Shown one piece after another: positions 1 through 8,264 of a stretch of 42,756 bases of DNA. The translations under genes and the position numbers were made by a program. Location: positions 1-42,756 of the forward strand of contig PLRV01000058.1 in the NCBI GenBank assembly GCA_003164925.1, read 5' to 3'. The stretch's first letter is position 1, and the number at the start of each line of letters is the position of its first letter. The notes beneath the pieces were generated by a model. The model saw only the letters and a program-made list of their open reading frames with translations, had not been told where the DNA came from and did not search any database. The DNA comes from Caulobacteraceae bacterium (GTDB lineage: Bacteria > Pseudomonadota > Alphaproteobacteria > Caulobacterales > Caulobacteraceae).

Positions 1-240
1 ATGCGCTCTTCGCCGGCTCCGACGAGGGCGCCCACCACTGGGCGGTTCTGGCCACCCTGGTGGAAAACTGCAAACTCCACGGCGTCAATCCGACCGCCTA
101 TCTCACCGACGTCCTCACCCGACTAGTGAACGGACATCTGCAGAGCCGCCTCGCCGAGCTCACGCCTTGGGGCTGGAAGGCCCTCCAGCAAGTCTGAGAT
201 CCGTCAACCACCCTCCAAAGGGCGGCAACGCTCCGCTTAC
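1..240 (+). mobile_element. Right end of an IS66-family insertion sequence (element enters from the left edge)
   Basis: The window opens inside an IS66-type transposase gene that stops at 197. About 40 bp further, at 231-240, the sequence reads CTCCGCTTAC, whose complement begins GTAAGCG, the usual tip of IS66-family inverted repeats. I therefore place the right end of the element at 240; the next 8 bp, GTCCGGCC, would be the expected target duplication. The left end lies outside the window, so neither the inverted-repeat match nor the duplication can be confirmed here. Confidence 0.7.
3..197 (+). CDS. IS66 family transposase, C-terminal end (5' partial)
   Basis: Reading from base 3, the frame gives 64 residues ending in TGA at 195-197. 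It starts ALFAGSDEGAHHWAVLATLV and continues with an NCKLHGVNP segment, then AYLTDVLTRLVNGH, then ELTPWGWKAL. This is the conserved C-terminal region of IS66 (DDE) transposases, where FAGSD-G-HW-V-A-L-E-CKL-GV-P and a terminal L-PW motif are typical. The catalytic DDE core lies upstream of the window, so I cannot say whether the full gene is intact. The protein would move the element ending at 240. Confidence 0.85.
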   Translation, partial: ALFAGSDEGAHHWAVLATLVENCKLHGVNPTAYLTDVLTRLVNGHLQSRLAELTPWGWKALQQV

Positions 241-344
241 GTCCGGCCTGGGGCCAAGGGGAAGAATCGCCCCTGATCGGGCGTTGGGAAGGTCCGCTTT
301 CAGCATCAACAACATGCTTGATAGCGTCACCGTTCCCCCATCAT

Positions 345-926
345 TCAGTCGAAGCTGAAGTCCAAATCTGATTCGTTCGGATCGAATGTGAACTTCACCG
401 TTCTGTTTTTCGGGCGAGCGTTGTCGCAGGCGACGTTTAGAGAAAGTTCAAATTCAGCGGGGCCAGAAAATAACCCGGACAGATTGTTTGGTAGCAGCGA
501 AACACAAAGAGACAGGATGCTTCCGCCGGTATATTTGATGTCTAGTGATACAATATCAAGATACAGAAATGCCCCAACAGGAATATCAAGCGCATCAGAA
601 TTTCTATGCGCCCAATTTAATTCAACCACTTCCTGGTTATCATTTATAATCTTGCCCCCATTTCTTTTCGTAATTCTTGTTACGTATGCTCGACACGCTT
701 TGATGGATGAATTGCCTATGTTTTTGACGCGGAGCCTCAGGAATTTGGCGTCATGCGTGGGAGGATTTCCTCGCTTCGTTGTGACATAACAACCAACATC
801 AGGCACCAGCTCGACTTTGATGATCGGCCTGCGCCACCAGCCGACAATGTGATTGATTAAACTTGCCATTACAGCTCCGCCAGCGAAGCCGACGACTATT
901 GCTATCAATGGCATATCTTGGGCCAC
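345..926 (-). CDS. Hypothetical membrane-anchored protein, AT-richer than its surroundings
   Basis: I do not recognise this 193-residue protein. An N-terminal hydrophobic segment (about residues 5-28, LIAIVVGFAGGAVMASLI) is followed by WWRRP. The rest is a soluble domain rich in alternating hydrophobic residues that suggests beta-sandwich structure, and it ends in an acidic tail. This layout fits a type III or N-anchored protein with a cytoplasmic domain. I chose the GTG start at 926 because GGGAG stands six to eight bases upstream; an ATG four codons later is the alternative. Base composition is clearly lower in GC than the neighbouring genes, with many A/T-ending codons. Together with the adjacent IS66 end this suggests horizontal acquisition. 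It is divergent from the DUF2513-like gene at 1094, with about 170 bp between them. Confidence 0.7.
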   Translation of the reverse strand: MAQDMPLIAIVVGFAGGAVMASLINHIVGWWRRPIIKVELVPDVGCYVTTKRGNPPTHDAKFLRLRVKNIGNSSIKACRAYVTRITKRNGGKIINDNQEVVELNWAHRNSDALDIPVGAFLYLDIVSLDIKYTGGSILSLCVSLLPNNLSGLFSGPAEFELSLNVACDNARPKNRTVKFTFDPNESDLDFSFD

Positions 927-1093
927 CCGAAACTCTCCCCCCGACGAATATCTCTATCTCTCGCAAAGCCTGCCTTCGTGCAATGCTGGCGCGAGGCTTA
1001 CGTCATCCGCTGGAGGCAGAGCCCCACGGAATGCCAAAGGACTGCGAAGGCAGGCCCCTCCGAGCAGTGAGCTGAGCAGGCAGGGATAGCCCG

Positions 1094-1507
1094 ATGAAGA
1101 TAGACAACGACTACCTCAAAAAGCTTCTCGATGCGTGCCAGTCGTCGGTCGGGCCGACCTTCAATATCTTGGACCTCAAGGAGGCGGGCTTAGACTACGA
1201 AGACTCGCAATTTGAATTCCACATGGCGATCCTGACCGACAAGGGTTTCATCGAACGAGACGACGGCGATCCGAACTTCGGCCTGTTCAAGGGCATAGAC
1301 GGTCACCTGTCGTGGTCTGTCTTGCCCTTGCGCCTGACCGCCACGGGACAGGATTTCGCCGATAGCATCCACAATTCAGAGGTGTGGTCGAAGACCAAGG
1401 CCGCAGCCTCAAAGGTCGGCGGCGTCGGGCTTGATCTGCTCGTGCAGATCGCGAAGGCCGAAGCTAAGCGCTTCGTCTCGGAAAAGTTAGGTATTTCACT
1501 GCCATGA
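1094..1507 (+). CDS. DUF2513-like hypothetical protein
   Basis: The 137-residue product starts with a short helix-rich N-terminus (MKIDNDYLKKLLDACQ). A middle part resembles a winged-helix fold (FEFHMAILTDKGFIERDD). The segment LTATGQDFADSIHNSEVWSK follows, which resembles the 'LT--GHDFLD---N--VW-K' signature of the DUF2513 family found in phage- and island-borne proteins. The C-terminus is amphipathic (KVGGVGLDLLVQIAKAEAKR). No catalytic residues are evident and the function of the family is unknown. GGGATAG precedes the ATG. The gene stands alone between the divergent membrane protein gene and a repeat-containing gap, so it reads as accessory DNA. The family call rests on one short motif and is moderate. 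Confidence 0.7.
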   Translation: MKIDNDYLKKLLDACQSSVGPTFNILDLKEAGLDYEDSQFEFHMAILTDKGFIERDDGDPNFGLFKGIDGHLSWSVLPLRLTATGQDFADSIHNSEVWSKTKAAASKVGGVGLDLLVQIAKAEAKRFVSEKLGISLP

Positions 1508-1890
1508 TGCCGGCCAGCTTCACTGCATTGACAAGGTCAACGACCGCTGGCCGGCCGTCGAACGTCCAAAAGGAACGAAAGGTGCAGGGTTCCGCACCCC
1601 CCCTCAGCAGCGGTTGCCAAGGTCCGCTGTGGGCGCGAAGTGCGAGAGGACCGCATTGCGGACCTGACCAGCCGACCGAAACCGCGCCATCTGAGACATT
1701 CGGAAGGTCGGCATATGATTGGCGGTGCTCACCGATCACCCGCATAGGAACACCCAGGCCGTCATCCCACGGCTCGTCCGAAGGGCGAACCGGGGGATGA
1801 CGTCCAGATTGGGGCCGAACGTCAACTTCCGCCCGCCCCTACCGCCGTCCGGATTTCGGGCTATGCTGAGGCGTCAACCATGAGGACGCC
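1508..1890. other. Gene-free gap with repeat debris
   Basis: No convincing gene is present. An open frame at 1504-1800 on the plus strand has no ribosome binding site and an implausible Ser/Pro/Arg-rich composition. The gap contains GGAACGAAAGGTGCAGGGTT near 1571, a similar word to one upstream of the TonB receptor. It also has GGTCCGCT at about 1620, seen too at about 290, and the hairpin repeat at 1760-1802. It looks like a patchwork of intergenic repeats. Confidence 0.5.
1760..1802. repeat. Short hairpin repeat, family 2
   Basis: CGTCATCCC at 1760-1768 is the exact inverted complement of GGGATGACG at 1794-1802. The core CCGAAGGGCGAACCGGGGGA matches 19 of 20 bases of the core of the larger element between sufC and sufB (around 26059-26078), which has the same CGTCATCC ends. 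This copy is therefore an internally shortened member of the same palindromic family. Confidence 0.7.
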
Positions 1891-2142
1891 GTGAGCACCC
1901 GCTATTGGTTCCGCGCGAAACGCTATGGCTGGGGGTGGACGCCCCTCACGTGGCAAGGCTGGGCGGCTTTGGCCGCCTTCGTTGCTTTGCTCGTGGCCGA
2001 TGCACTGGTGTTTCCGCCCAGGCAGGCCTTGGCCGCGTACATCGCCTGCGTCGTGGGACTGACAGTCCTGTTCTTGGCCGTTTGCTGGCTAAAGGGCGAG
2101 CCGCCTCGTTGGCGATGGGGCAACGATGACGACCGGCCCTGA
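1891..2142 (+). CDS. Small two-helix membrane protein, function unknown
   Basis: The 83-residue protein starts at GTG with GAGGA five bases upstream. It has a basic, aromatic N-terminus (YWFRAKRYGWGWTPLTWQGW) and two hydrophobic segments at about residues 24-42 and 48-67. A charged tail, PPRWRWGNDDDRP, ends the protein. It should sit in the inner membrane as a hairpin with both ends in the cytoplasm. I recognise the general type, a short conserved alphaproteobacterial 'W-G-W--P--W-GW' membrane protein, but no function is known to me. The next gene starts about 40 bases downstream on the same strand and could be co-transcribed. Confidence 0.75.
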   Translation: MSTRYWFRAKRYGWGWTPLTWQGWAALAAFVALLVADALVFPPRQALAAYIACVVGLTVLFLAVCWLKGEPPRWRWGNDDDRP

Positions 2143-2184
2143 AGTGCGCGTGATCCAAACGCCTCCACCATGCGGATAAGCGCC

Positions 2185-2538
2185 ATGACCGTTTCTTTGC
2201 GATCCAACTTGGCGACTCTGGCGTTCGGCGCCCTGGCGTCGGTCGGCGCGGCCCATGCGCAAATCGCGCCCCTCACCTTGGCGCCGCCGGCCAAGCCCGC
2301 TCTGAGCTTATCGGACGACCAAGTCCGCATCGGCTTCAATGCGGCGGCTGAGGCTGGCGCCGCGCCGTCGACCAATCGGACCTCGGTGGATCATACCTTC
2401 GGACCGCAACAGGCGACCGTCTCGGCAGGCTATTTGTGCGGCCTTGAGCCCCCGTCCGACCGTACGCCCGGCCCGGCGTCCACCTTCGGACCCGTCAGCA
2501 CATTCCTGGGCGCCAAGCTGACCCTCGCGTTCAAATAG
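2185..2538 (+). CDS. Small secreted/periplasmic hypothetical protein
   Basis: The product is 117 residues from the ATG at 2185, which has GGATAAG upstream; an ATG five codons earlier (2170) has no visible ribosome binding site. Residues 1-25 form a clear Sec signal peptide ending SVGAAHA-Q. The mature part of about 90 residues is rich in Ala, Pro and Ser, has a single Cys, and ends GAKLTLAFK, an alternating strand ending in a non-aromatic residue. I do not recognise a family. It may be an envelope or surface-associated protein. It lies 46 bases after the two-helix membrane protein and converges on the lipoprotein gene at 2556. Confidence 0.65.
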   Translation: MTVSLRSNLATLAFGALASVGAAHAQIAPLTLAPPAKPALSLSDDQVRIGFNAAAEAGAAPSTNRTSVDHTFGPQQATVSAGYLCGLEPPSDRTPGPASTFGPVSTFLGAKLTLAFK

Positions 2539-2555
2539 GCCCAACTCCCAGCACG

Positions 2556-3647
2556 CTAGCGCATGGGCGGCGCATAGAGTTGGCCGGGCTGCGGCGCGTC
2601 CCACAGGGCGTTGCGGCCACGGGCCAGGCCCAGGCCGGACAGGTTGCGCTGATAGATCTCGGCGTAGTCGCCCACCTGTCGGATCGCCCGGTACGACCAA
2701 TCGGCCGAGAGCCCCAGCCTTTGGCCGAACTCGCCGTCCACGCCGAGCAGGCGCCGGATCGCCGGATTGGCCGTCTCGCGGCGCAAGGCCTCCGCCTGCC
2801 CGGCGCCGATGTCCAGCTGCTCGGCCAGCACCAGGGCGTTCAGGGTCCAGCGGGCGATGTCTGCCCACCGCTCGTCGTCCTCGCGCACCATCATGCCCAG
2901 GGGCTCGTCGGCGATGAAGCCCGGCAGGATCTGGTGATCCCGCGCCGGCATGCCGTTTCTGAGTCCGGCTAGCCAGGAAACGTCGTCGCTGAGGGCGTCG
3001 CATTCGGCGCGCCGATAGGCCTGCGCGGCCTGGGCCAGGGTATCCTTGAGCACGGGCTGATAGGCTTGGCCGCGCGCCTTGAACAGATCCGCCAGGGCCT
3101 GCTGACTGGACGCTCCGCCCACCACGCAGATGCGCGCGTCCGCCAGGTCGGCGATGGTGTGGAAGCGGTCGCGGCTGCGGACCAGAAAGCCCTGGCCGTC
3201 ATAGTAGCTTATGCCCGCGAAGCTGAGGCCCAGGGCTTCGTCGTGCGAGAAGGTCCAGGCGGCTCCGCCCGAAACCACGTCCACCGCGCCGGACTGCAAC
3301 GCCGCGAACCGGGTGCGGCTGGTCAGGGGCGTAAAGCTCACCGCCCGGGCGTCTCCCAGCGTCGCGGCGGCCAACGCCCGGCACATGTCCACATCGAAGC
3401 CGCGCCATTGTCCGGCGAGGTTGCGTTGGGAAAAGCCCGGCTTGTCTTCGCTCACGCCGCACTTGAGCCTGCGGCGCGAGCGCACCCGCGTCAGGGTCGG
3501 GCTGGCGCCGGTCTTGGCGGTCTGTTGGGCGGCGGCCAGGTCCGACGGGCTGGTCACATCCTGGTCCGAGCCGCCGCAGCCCGCCAGGATCAGGCAAGCC
3601 GTCAGCGCCGCCGTCGTTCGTCCGAGTTTGCGACTTGATTGGCCCAT
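2556..3647 (-). CDS. Amino-acid-binding lipoprotein (AapJ-like solute-binding protein)
   Basis: The 363-residue product begins with a signal peptide and lipobox LILAGC, making Cys24 the lipidation site. The mature part is a type 3 periplasmic binding fold of the polar amino-acid class. It has RRLKCGVSEDKPGFS, then GFDVDMCRALAAATLGD, RFAALQSGAVDVVSGG, DQ-like ligand contacts, and the C-terminal VGDYAEIYQRNL typical of general L-amino-acid binding proteins (AapJ/YhdW type). Two features are odd. AapJ-type proteins of Gram-negatives are usually free periplasmic proteins, while this one looks lipidated. No permease or ATPase gene lies next to it. It may serve a transporter encoded elsewhere or act as a sensor. 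The start is shared by a 64-bp divergent promoter region with metC. Confidence 0.85.
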   Translation of the reverse strand: MGQSSRKLGRTTAALTACLILAGCGGSDQDVTSPSDLAAAQQTAKTGASPTLTRVRSRRRLKCGVSEDKPGFSQRNLAGQWRGFDVDMCRALAAATLGDARAVSFTPLTSRTRFAALQSGAVDVVSGGAAWTFSHDEALGLSFAGISYYDGQGFLVRSRDRFHTIADLADARICVVGGASSQQALADLFKARGQAYQPVLKDTLAQAAQAYRRAECDALSDDVSWLAGLRNGMPARDHQILPGFIADEPLGMMVREDDERWADIARWTLNALVLAEQLDIGAGQAEALRRETANPAIRRLLGVDGEFGQRLGLSADWSYRAIRQVGDYAEIYQRNLSGLGLARGRNALWDAPQPGQLYAPPMR

Positions 3648-3711
3648 CCCGCCGGGGTCTAAGCTTGCCGCATCGGTGTTGCAACTCGACGATGCGTTTT
3701 AGACATAGGGC

Positions 3712-4884
3712 ATGATGGGCCAAGACGGGCTTTCGAAGAAGACGCGCCTGATCCGGGCCGGGGCCAAGACCGAAGCCCGCCTGCGAACGGTGGGCCCGCC
3801 GCTGCAGCGCGGGTCGACCGTTTTGCTCGCCAACGCCCGCGCCCTGTACGACAGCCGCGACACCTATGGGCGCCTGGGTCTATCCATGCAGACCGCCCTG
3901 GCTGAGGCCATCGCTGAGCTGGAGGGAGCCGCGGGCGCCCGCCTGTTCCCTTCGGGCCTGGCGGCGGCGACATCGGCGCTCCTGGCCTTGCTCCAAGGCG
4001 GCGACGAGGTGCTTGCGGTCAACTGCATCTACGGACCGACACGGCGGTTCTGCGACGGTCTGCTCAAGGGCTATGGCGTCAGCACGCGCTATTTCTCGGC
4101 CGACCTCTCGCCCGAGGCGCTGCTGGAGATGGCTGGCCCGGCCACGCGGCTGATTCTGCTGGAATCGCCCGGTTCCCTGACCTTCGAAATCCAGGATGTT
4201 CCCGCCATCGCGGCGCTGGCGCGCCAGCGGGGCATCCTCACCGCTATCGACAACACCTGGGGCGCCGGGTTGCTGTTCGACGCCCTCGGCCACGGCGTGG
4301 ATCTCAGCATCCAGGCCCTGACCAAGTACGTCGGCGGCCATTCGGACGTGTTCATGGGTTCGATCGCCAGCAACGACGCGGGCATCCTGGCCAAGCTGGA
4401 CCGGTTCTTGTGCGACACCGGCATAGCCGTGTCGCCGGACGACGCCTGCTTGATGTTGCGCGGCCTGCGCACGCTTGAGACGCGGTTGCACAGGCATGGC
4501 GAGAATGCGCTGGCCGTGGCGTCCTGGCTGGACGCTCAGCCGCAGGTGCGGCGGGTGTTGTGCCCCGCCCTGCCTGGCGCGCCGGGCCACGCCCTATGGA
4601 AGCGGGACTTCACCGGAATCAACGGCCTGTTCGGCGTCGTTCTACAGCCCGGATCGCCCCTGGCTGTCGAAGCCTTCATCGACGCCCTGACGCTATTTGG
4701 CCTGGGATTTTCCTGGGGCGGCTTCGAGAGTTTGGCGATTCACTGCGATCCCCAGCTCAAACATGCCCCCGACCGCCCCGATCAGGGCGGGCCGCTGGTG
4801 CGGCTGCATGTCGGCCTCGAAGACCCCGCCGACCTGATCGCCGATCTGGGCCAGGCCCTGGCGGCCTATCAGGCCCGCCTCTAG
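3712..4884 (+). CDS. metC: Cystathionine beta-lyase
   Basis: This 390-residue PLP enzyme cleaves cystathionine to homocysteine, pyruvate and ammonia in methionine synthesis. Cys/Met-metabolism PLP family marks are all present: YGR near residue 52, the SGLAA cofactor phosphate loop near 81, Tyr107 in CIYGPT, Asp180 in AIDNTW, and the Schiff-base Lys205 in ALTKYVGGHSDV. The SIQALTKY-GGHSDVFMG context and the SWGGFESL segment fit beta-lyases rather than gamma-synthases. Two ATGs stand in tandem at 3712 and 3715 and I use the first. The stop codon TAG (4882-4884) lies in the edge of a palindromic repeat. The gene is divergent from the amino-acid-binding lipoprotein. Confidence 0.88.
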   Translation: MMGQDGLSKKTRLIRAGAKTEARLRTVGPPLQRGSTVLLANARALYDSRDTYGRLGLSMQTALAEAIAELEGAAGARLFPSGLAAATSALLALLQGGDEVLAVNCIYGPTRRFCDGLLKGYGVSTRYFSADLSPEALLEMAGPATRLILLESPGSLTFEIQDVPAIAALARQRGILTAIDNTWGAGLLFDALGHGVDLSIQALTKYVGGHSDVFMGSIASNDAGILAKLDRFLCDTGIAVSPDDACLMLRGLRTLETRLHRHGENALAVASWLDAQPQVRRVLCPALPGAPGHALWKRDFTGINGLFGVVLQPGSPLAVEAFIDALTLFGLGFSWGGFESLAIHCDPQLKHAPDRPDQGGPLVRLHVGLEDPADLIADLGQALAAYQARL

Positions 4885-4943
4885 AGCCGGATGACTTCTC
4901 TCGAAGTCTGAATCCGGCTCTACATATATGAATCGTGCTCTAG
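4881..4943. repeat. Palindromic GANTC repeat, family 1, copy A (short)
   Basis: GAGCCGGAT (4884-4892) pairs with ATCCGGCTC (4912-4920), and GACTTC with GAAGTC inside it. A shortened second module, GAATCGTGCTCTAG, follows. The first module matches copy D at 35043 almost base for base. The left edge CTAG supplies the metC stop and the right edge CTAG supplies the stop of the convergent methyltransferase gene. It probably also folds as a transcript-ending hairpin on both strands. Confidence 0.9.
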
Positions 4944-5605
4944 AAAATCCCCGGCACCAGCCGAAAGCGGGTCTTGGTCATGTAGACGGCATAGGCCGGG
5001 TCCTGGGCGAGCAATTGCTCCTCGGCGCGCAGACGCAGGATCTGCAGCAGGAACGCCGAGGCGTAGAGCCCGACATTGGTCCACACCGGATTGAGCAGCA
5101 CGAAGCCCACCTGGGTGATGGTGTAGCCCAGGTACATCGGATGGCGCACCAGGCGGTAGGGGCCGCTGTTCTTGACCCCGCGATTGGCGGCCACCAGGCC
5201 GAAGCTGCGCCACAGCGCGGCCTTGGCGTAGAGGCTGAGGAACAGGCCGGCGGCCATCAGGCCGTAGCCGACCGCATCGGACACGAGCGGCTGGCCGCCG
5301 CCGCGAGCCATCAGCGGCGCCGCGGTCGCGGCCATGGCCAACAGCCAGTCCACCGGCAGTTGCGACACCGCCTCGGTGCGTCGGCGCAGCACCATCATGA
5401 CCACCACAATGCCGTCCGACACCAGCAGCAGGACATTGAAGGGATGCTGGCCGAGCGTGGCGCCAATCCGCGCCAGAAGCCCGAAGAACAGCACCAGGAT
5501 GACGGTCTTTTCGATCCAGTCGATAATACGAAGGGTGCTCGCGGCCGGAGCCTTGATCGCCAGTTCCACGCTGTTCGTCCTTGGGATTGCTCGCAGGACG
5601 GCCAT
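4940..5605 (-). CDS. Isoprenylcysteine carboxyl methyltransferase-family membrane protein
   Basis: The 221-residue protein has about five hydrophobic segments and the C-terminal signature of the ICMT/PEMT group: GPYRLVRHPMYLGY near residues 147-160. A distal EEQLLAQDPAYAVY segment then binds S-adenosylmethionine and substrate. In bacteria this group methylates small or lipid substrates at the membrane; prenylated proteins are not expected. The actual substrate cannot be read from the sequence. The start at 5605 is an ATG, and later in-frame starts are possible because the first 25 residues are polar. Upstream on the same strand are clpP, repeat copy B and a terminator, so it probably has its own promoter. 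Its TAG stop is in repeat copy A. Confidence 0.8.
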   Translation of the reverse strand: MAVLRAIPRTNSVELAIKAPAASTLRIIDWIEKTVILVLFFGLLARIGATLGQHPFNVLLLVSDGIVVVMMVLRRRTEAVSQLPVDWLLAMAATAAPLMARGGGQPLVSDAVGYGLMAAGLFLSLYAKAALWRSFGLVAANRGVKNSGPYRLVRHPMYLGYTITQVGFVLLNPVWTNVGLYASAFLLQILRLRAEEQLLAQDPAYAVYMTKTRFRLVPGIF

Positions 5606-5645
5606 GGTGGCGTCAAAAGATTAAGGTTGGACTTCGCCCACCCGC

Positions 5646-5682
5646 AAAAAATCAGGCGGCCCCGCTGGATAGCGAGGCCGCC
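5646..5682 (-). terminator. Rho-independent terminator downstream of clpP
   Basis: Read on the minus strand, GGCGGCC-T-CGC pairs with GCG-G-GGCCGCC around a six-base loop. TGATTTTTT follows directly. It lies about 80 bases past the clpP stop and before the methyltransferase start, so it should separate the two transcription units. Confidence 0.85.
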
Positions 5683-5712
5683 CGTTTGAATGGCCTGATA
5701 TTCGGCCGCCTT

Positions 5713-5764
5713 GGAGCACGATGTAGAGCCGGATTCAGACTTCGAGAGAAGCCATCCGGCTCTA
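5713..5764. repeat. Palindromic GANTC repeat, family 1, copy B (short, inverted)
   Basis: GAGCCGGATTCAGACTTCGA starts at 5726, and the stem closes with CATCCGGCTC ending at 5762. This is copy A's first module in opposite orientation with one or two changes. A remnant GAGCACGAT of the second module stands at 5713-5721. The bases just beyond, CTAG, contain the TAG stop of clpP on the minus strand. Confidence 0.88.
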
Positions 5765-6388
5765 GCTTTTCTTCGCCGCTTCCTCAGCCGCTTCGCGGCT
5801 TTCATAGACGTGGTCGATCAGGCCCCAGGCCTTGGCTTCGTCGGCGGTCATGAAGTGATCTCGGTCCAGCACGCGCTCGATCTCTTCGACCGGCTGGCCG
5901 GTGTGCTTGGCGTAGATCTCATTCAGCCGGCGCTTGGTCTTGATGATGTCCTGGGCGTGGCGCTCGATGTCGGAGGCTTGGCCGGAGAATCCGCCGGAGG
6001 GCTGGTGCACCATGATCCGCGCGTTGGGCAAGGCGACGCGCTGGCCCGTGGCCCCGGCGCACAGCAGGAACGAGCCCATGGAGGCGGCCATGCCCATGCA
6101 CACGGTGGAAACCGGGCTGCGGATGTATTGCATGGTGTCGTAGATCGCCAGGCCGGAGGTGACCACGCCGCCGGGCGAGTTGATGTACATGGAGATTTCC
6201 TTCTTCGGGTTCTCCGATTCCAGGAACAGCAGTTGGGCGCAAATCAGCGCCGACATGCCATCCTCGACCGGTCCGTTGAGGAAAATGATCCGCTCCTTCA
6301 GCAGGCGCGAAAAGATGTCGTAGGCGCGCTCGCCTCGGCTGGTCTGCTCGACCACCATGGGAACGAGGTTGAGCATGTGATCGCGCAT
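5762..6388 (-). CDS. clpP: ATP-dependent Clp protease proteolytic subunit
   Basis: The 208-residue serine protease forms the tetradecameric barrel that degrades substrates unfolded by ClpX or ClpA; in Caulobacter it is essential for cell-cycle proteolysis. The catalytic triad is visible: Ser103 in GMAASMGS, His128 in MVHQPSGG and Asp177 in DRDHFM, aligned by spacing with E. coli ClpP. YINSPGG (the oxyanion region) is at 68-74. The N-terminal [17 protein letters not shown] is standard. Length matches the family. The stop TAG is in repeat copy B. tig lies 140 bases upstream on the same strand, the usual tig-clpP order, but clpX is not immediately downstream. Confidence 0.97.
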   Translation of the reverse strand: MRDHMLNLVPMVVEQTSRGERAYDIFSRLLKERIIFLNGPVEDGMSALICAQLLFLESENPKKEISMYINSPGGVVTSGLAIYDTMQYIRSPVSTVCMGMAASMGSFLLCAGATGQRVALPNARIMVHQPSGGFSGQASDIERHAQDIIKTKRRLNEIYAKHTGQPVEEIERVLDRDHFMTADEAKAWGLIDHVYESREAAEEAAKKS

Positions 6389-6528
6389 GGAGAGCCCTGT
6401 CTTCTAGAAATTTACCGGAGCGACTCCGGCCTTGGCCCAACATATCGCGTCCAGCCGCCGCGGGCGCAAGCCACAGACGTGGTTAAAGGATGCGTCCATC
6501 AGCGAACCGCGGAAATGGGCGGCTCCAA

Positions 6529-8058
6529 TCAGTCCGCGGCTTCAGTCTTCTTGGCCTTGGGCTTGGCTGGGGCCTTAGGCTTGGCGGCCTTTGGCTCCGC
6601 TTCGGCGGCGGCCTCCGCAGAGGCCTCGTCGGCGCCTTCAGCCTTGGCCTTGGCGGCTTTTTTCTTCGCCGGCTTGGCCTCCGCCGTCTTGTGTTCGCCG
6701 CCGTAGTTTTCCGGAAGTTCGTCTTCCGCCAGCAGTTCGTCCTTGGTCACGGCCACGTCCACGACCTGGGCCAGACCGAACACCAGGTCCACCACCTTGT
6801 CCTCGTACATGGGCGCGCGCAGTTGCGCTTGGGCGGCCGGGGTCTTGCGCAGGTAATCGAAAACCTCCTGCGCCTGCGGGCCATAACGCATGGCTTCCTG
6901 GCGGGCGGCTTCGGTCAGCTCCTGGTCGGACACGACAACATTGTGCGCGCGGCCCATCTCGGCCAGCACCAGGCCCAGGCGCACGCGGCGTTCGGCGATC
7001 TTGCGATACTCCGTCCGCAGTTGTGCTTCGGACTTGTCCGCGTCTTCCGGCGGCAGTTCGCCCTTGGCCCGGTCGCTTTCCACCTGGCCCCAGATCACCG
7101 AGAACTCGGCCTCCACCATGCGCGGCGGCAGGGGGAAGTCGTGGCTGGCGTCCAGCACGTCCAGCAGGGCGCGCTTGAGCTTGAAGCGCGATTGAGCGGC
7201 GTAGCGCTGCTCGATCTGAGCCCTCATCGCCGCCTTCAGCGCGTCCAGAGAGTCCAGGCCAACGGTCTTGGCGAAGTCGTCGTTCAACTCGGCCTTGGCC
7301 GGAGCGCGAACGTCCTTCACCGTGACCTCGAACTCGGCGTCCTTGCCCTTCAGGTTTTCCGCGCCGTAGTCGGCCGGAAAGGTCACCTTCACGGTCAAGG
7401 CGTCGCCCGCCTTGGCCCCGATCAATTGATCTTCAAAGCCGGGGATGAACTGGCCCGATCCAAGCACCAGTTGGGTGTCCTCGGCGGCGCCTCCGTCAAA
7501 AGCCACGCCATCGATGCGGCCCACGAAATCGATCACCGCCATGTCGCCGTCGGCGGCCTTGGCCGACTTGCCGGTCTTGCTTTCGTAGGTGCGGTTCTGG
7601 GCGGCGAGTTCCGCCAGAGCCTCGTCCACTTCCTCCTCGGCCGGCGCATAAACCGGCCGCTTCAAGGCGATCGAGGATGGGTTCATGGGGGTGAAATCGG
7701 GCATCACCTCCACTTGGATCTCGTAGGACAGGTCTTCGGTCCCGGCCAGAACCTTGTCCATATCCGACTGCATCTTCAGGTCGGGTTGGGTGGCGGGCCG
7801 AAGCCTGGCGTCGTCGATCGCCTTCTGGGTGGATTCGGTGAGCGTCTGTTCGACCACCTCGCCCATGATCGACTTGCCGTACAGGCGCTTGACGTGGGAC
7901 GGCGGAACCTTGCCGGGGCGGAAGCCCTTGAGCTGCATGCGCGGCGAGATTTCGGCGATGCGCGCCTCGGCGCGCTGGCTCAGCTCCTGGCTGGAAACGA
8001 TGACGCCGAACACGCGGCTGAGGCCATCACCGGACTTTTCAACGATCTGAATGGACAT
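6529..8058 (-). CDS. tig: Trigger factor (ribosome-associated chaperone and peptidyl-prolyl isomerase)
   Basis: The product is 509 residues from the ATG at 8058 ([17 protein letters not shown]). The frame remains open about 50 codons further upstream, but those residues are not trigger-factor-like. The N-terminal ribosome-binding domain carries GFRPGKVP at 45-52, which docks at ribosomal protein uL23. A FKBP-type isomerase domain follows (about 160-250, with [16 protein letters not shown] and [10 protein letters not shown]), then the helical C-terminal chaperone domain. It is longer than the roughly 430 residues of E. coli because of an Ala/Lys/Glu/Pro-rich low-complexity tail of about 60 residues, which is common in Caulobacterales. 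It lies upstream of clpP. Confidence 0.96.
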   Translation of the reverse strand: MSIQIVEKSGDGLSRVFGVIVSSQELSQRAEARIAEISPRMQLKGFRPGKVPPSHVKRLYGKSIMGEVVEQTLTESTQKAIDDARLRPATQPDLKMQSDMDKVLAGTEDLSYEIQVEVMPDFTPMNPSSIALKRPVYAPAEEEVDEALAELAAQNRTYESKTGKSAKAADGDMAVIDFVGRIDGVAFDGGAAEDTQLVLGSGQFIPGFEDQLIGAKAGDALTVKVTFPADYGAENLKGKDAEFEVTVKDVRAPAKAELNDDFAKTVGLDSLDALKAAMRAQIEQRYAAQSRFKLKRALLDVLDASHDFPLPPRMVEAEFSVIWGQVESDRAKGELPPEDADKSEAQLRTEYRKIAERRVRLGLVLAEMGRAHNVVVSDQELTEAARQEAMRYGPQAQEVFDYLRKTPAAQAQLRAPMYEDKVVDLVFGLAQVVDVAVTKDELLAEDELPENYGGEHKTAEAKPAKKKAAKAKAEGADEASAEAAAEAEPKAAKPKAPAKPKAKKTEAAD

Positions 8059-8264
8059 GGTCTTGTTTCCAGAGCGGCTGCAGGTTTTCGATCTTCCCGC
8101 GCCGCGCTTTGTGCGTGGTCCTAAAACATAGACGCCGCCCTTCGGCAGGTCCCGGGGCGGCAAGCGAAGGGGCCTTATGTCACGGCGCAGGACGCCGTCC
8201 AAGCCCAAAGAGCGCGTGGCGCCGGCAAGGGCCCAGACCCCGGCCGGCGCACTGAGGCTTGGGG

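Noticed and set aside
1504-1800. 98-codon plus-strand frame overlapping the DUF2513-like stop
   Set aside because: No ribosome binding site, and its end lies inside the hairpin repeat; the composition is unlike a protein.
6490-8124. 544-codon plus-strand frame over tig
   Set aside because: It lies entirely opposite the trigger factor gene, with repetitive Leu/Gly/His composition and no recognisable domain.
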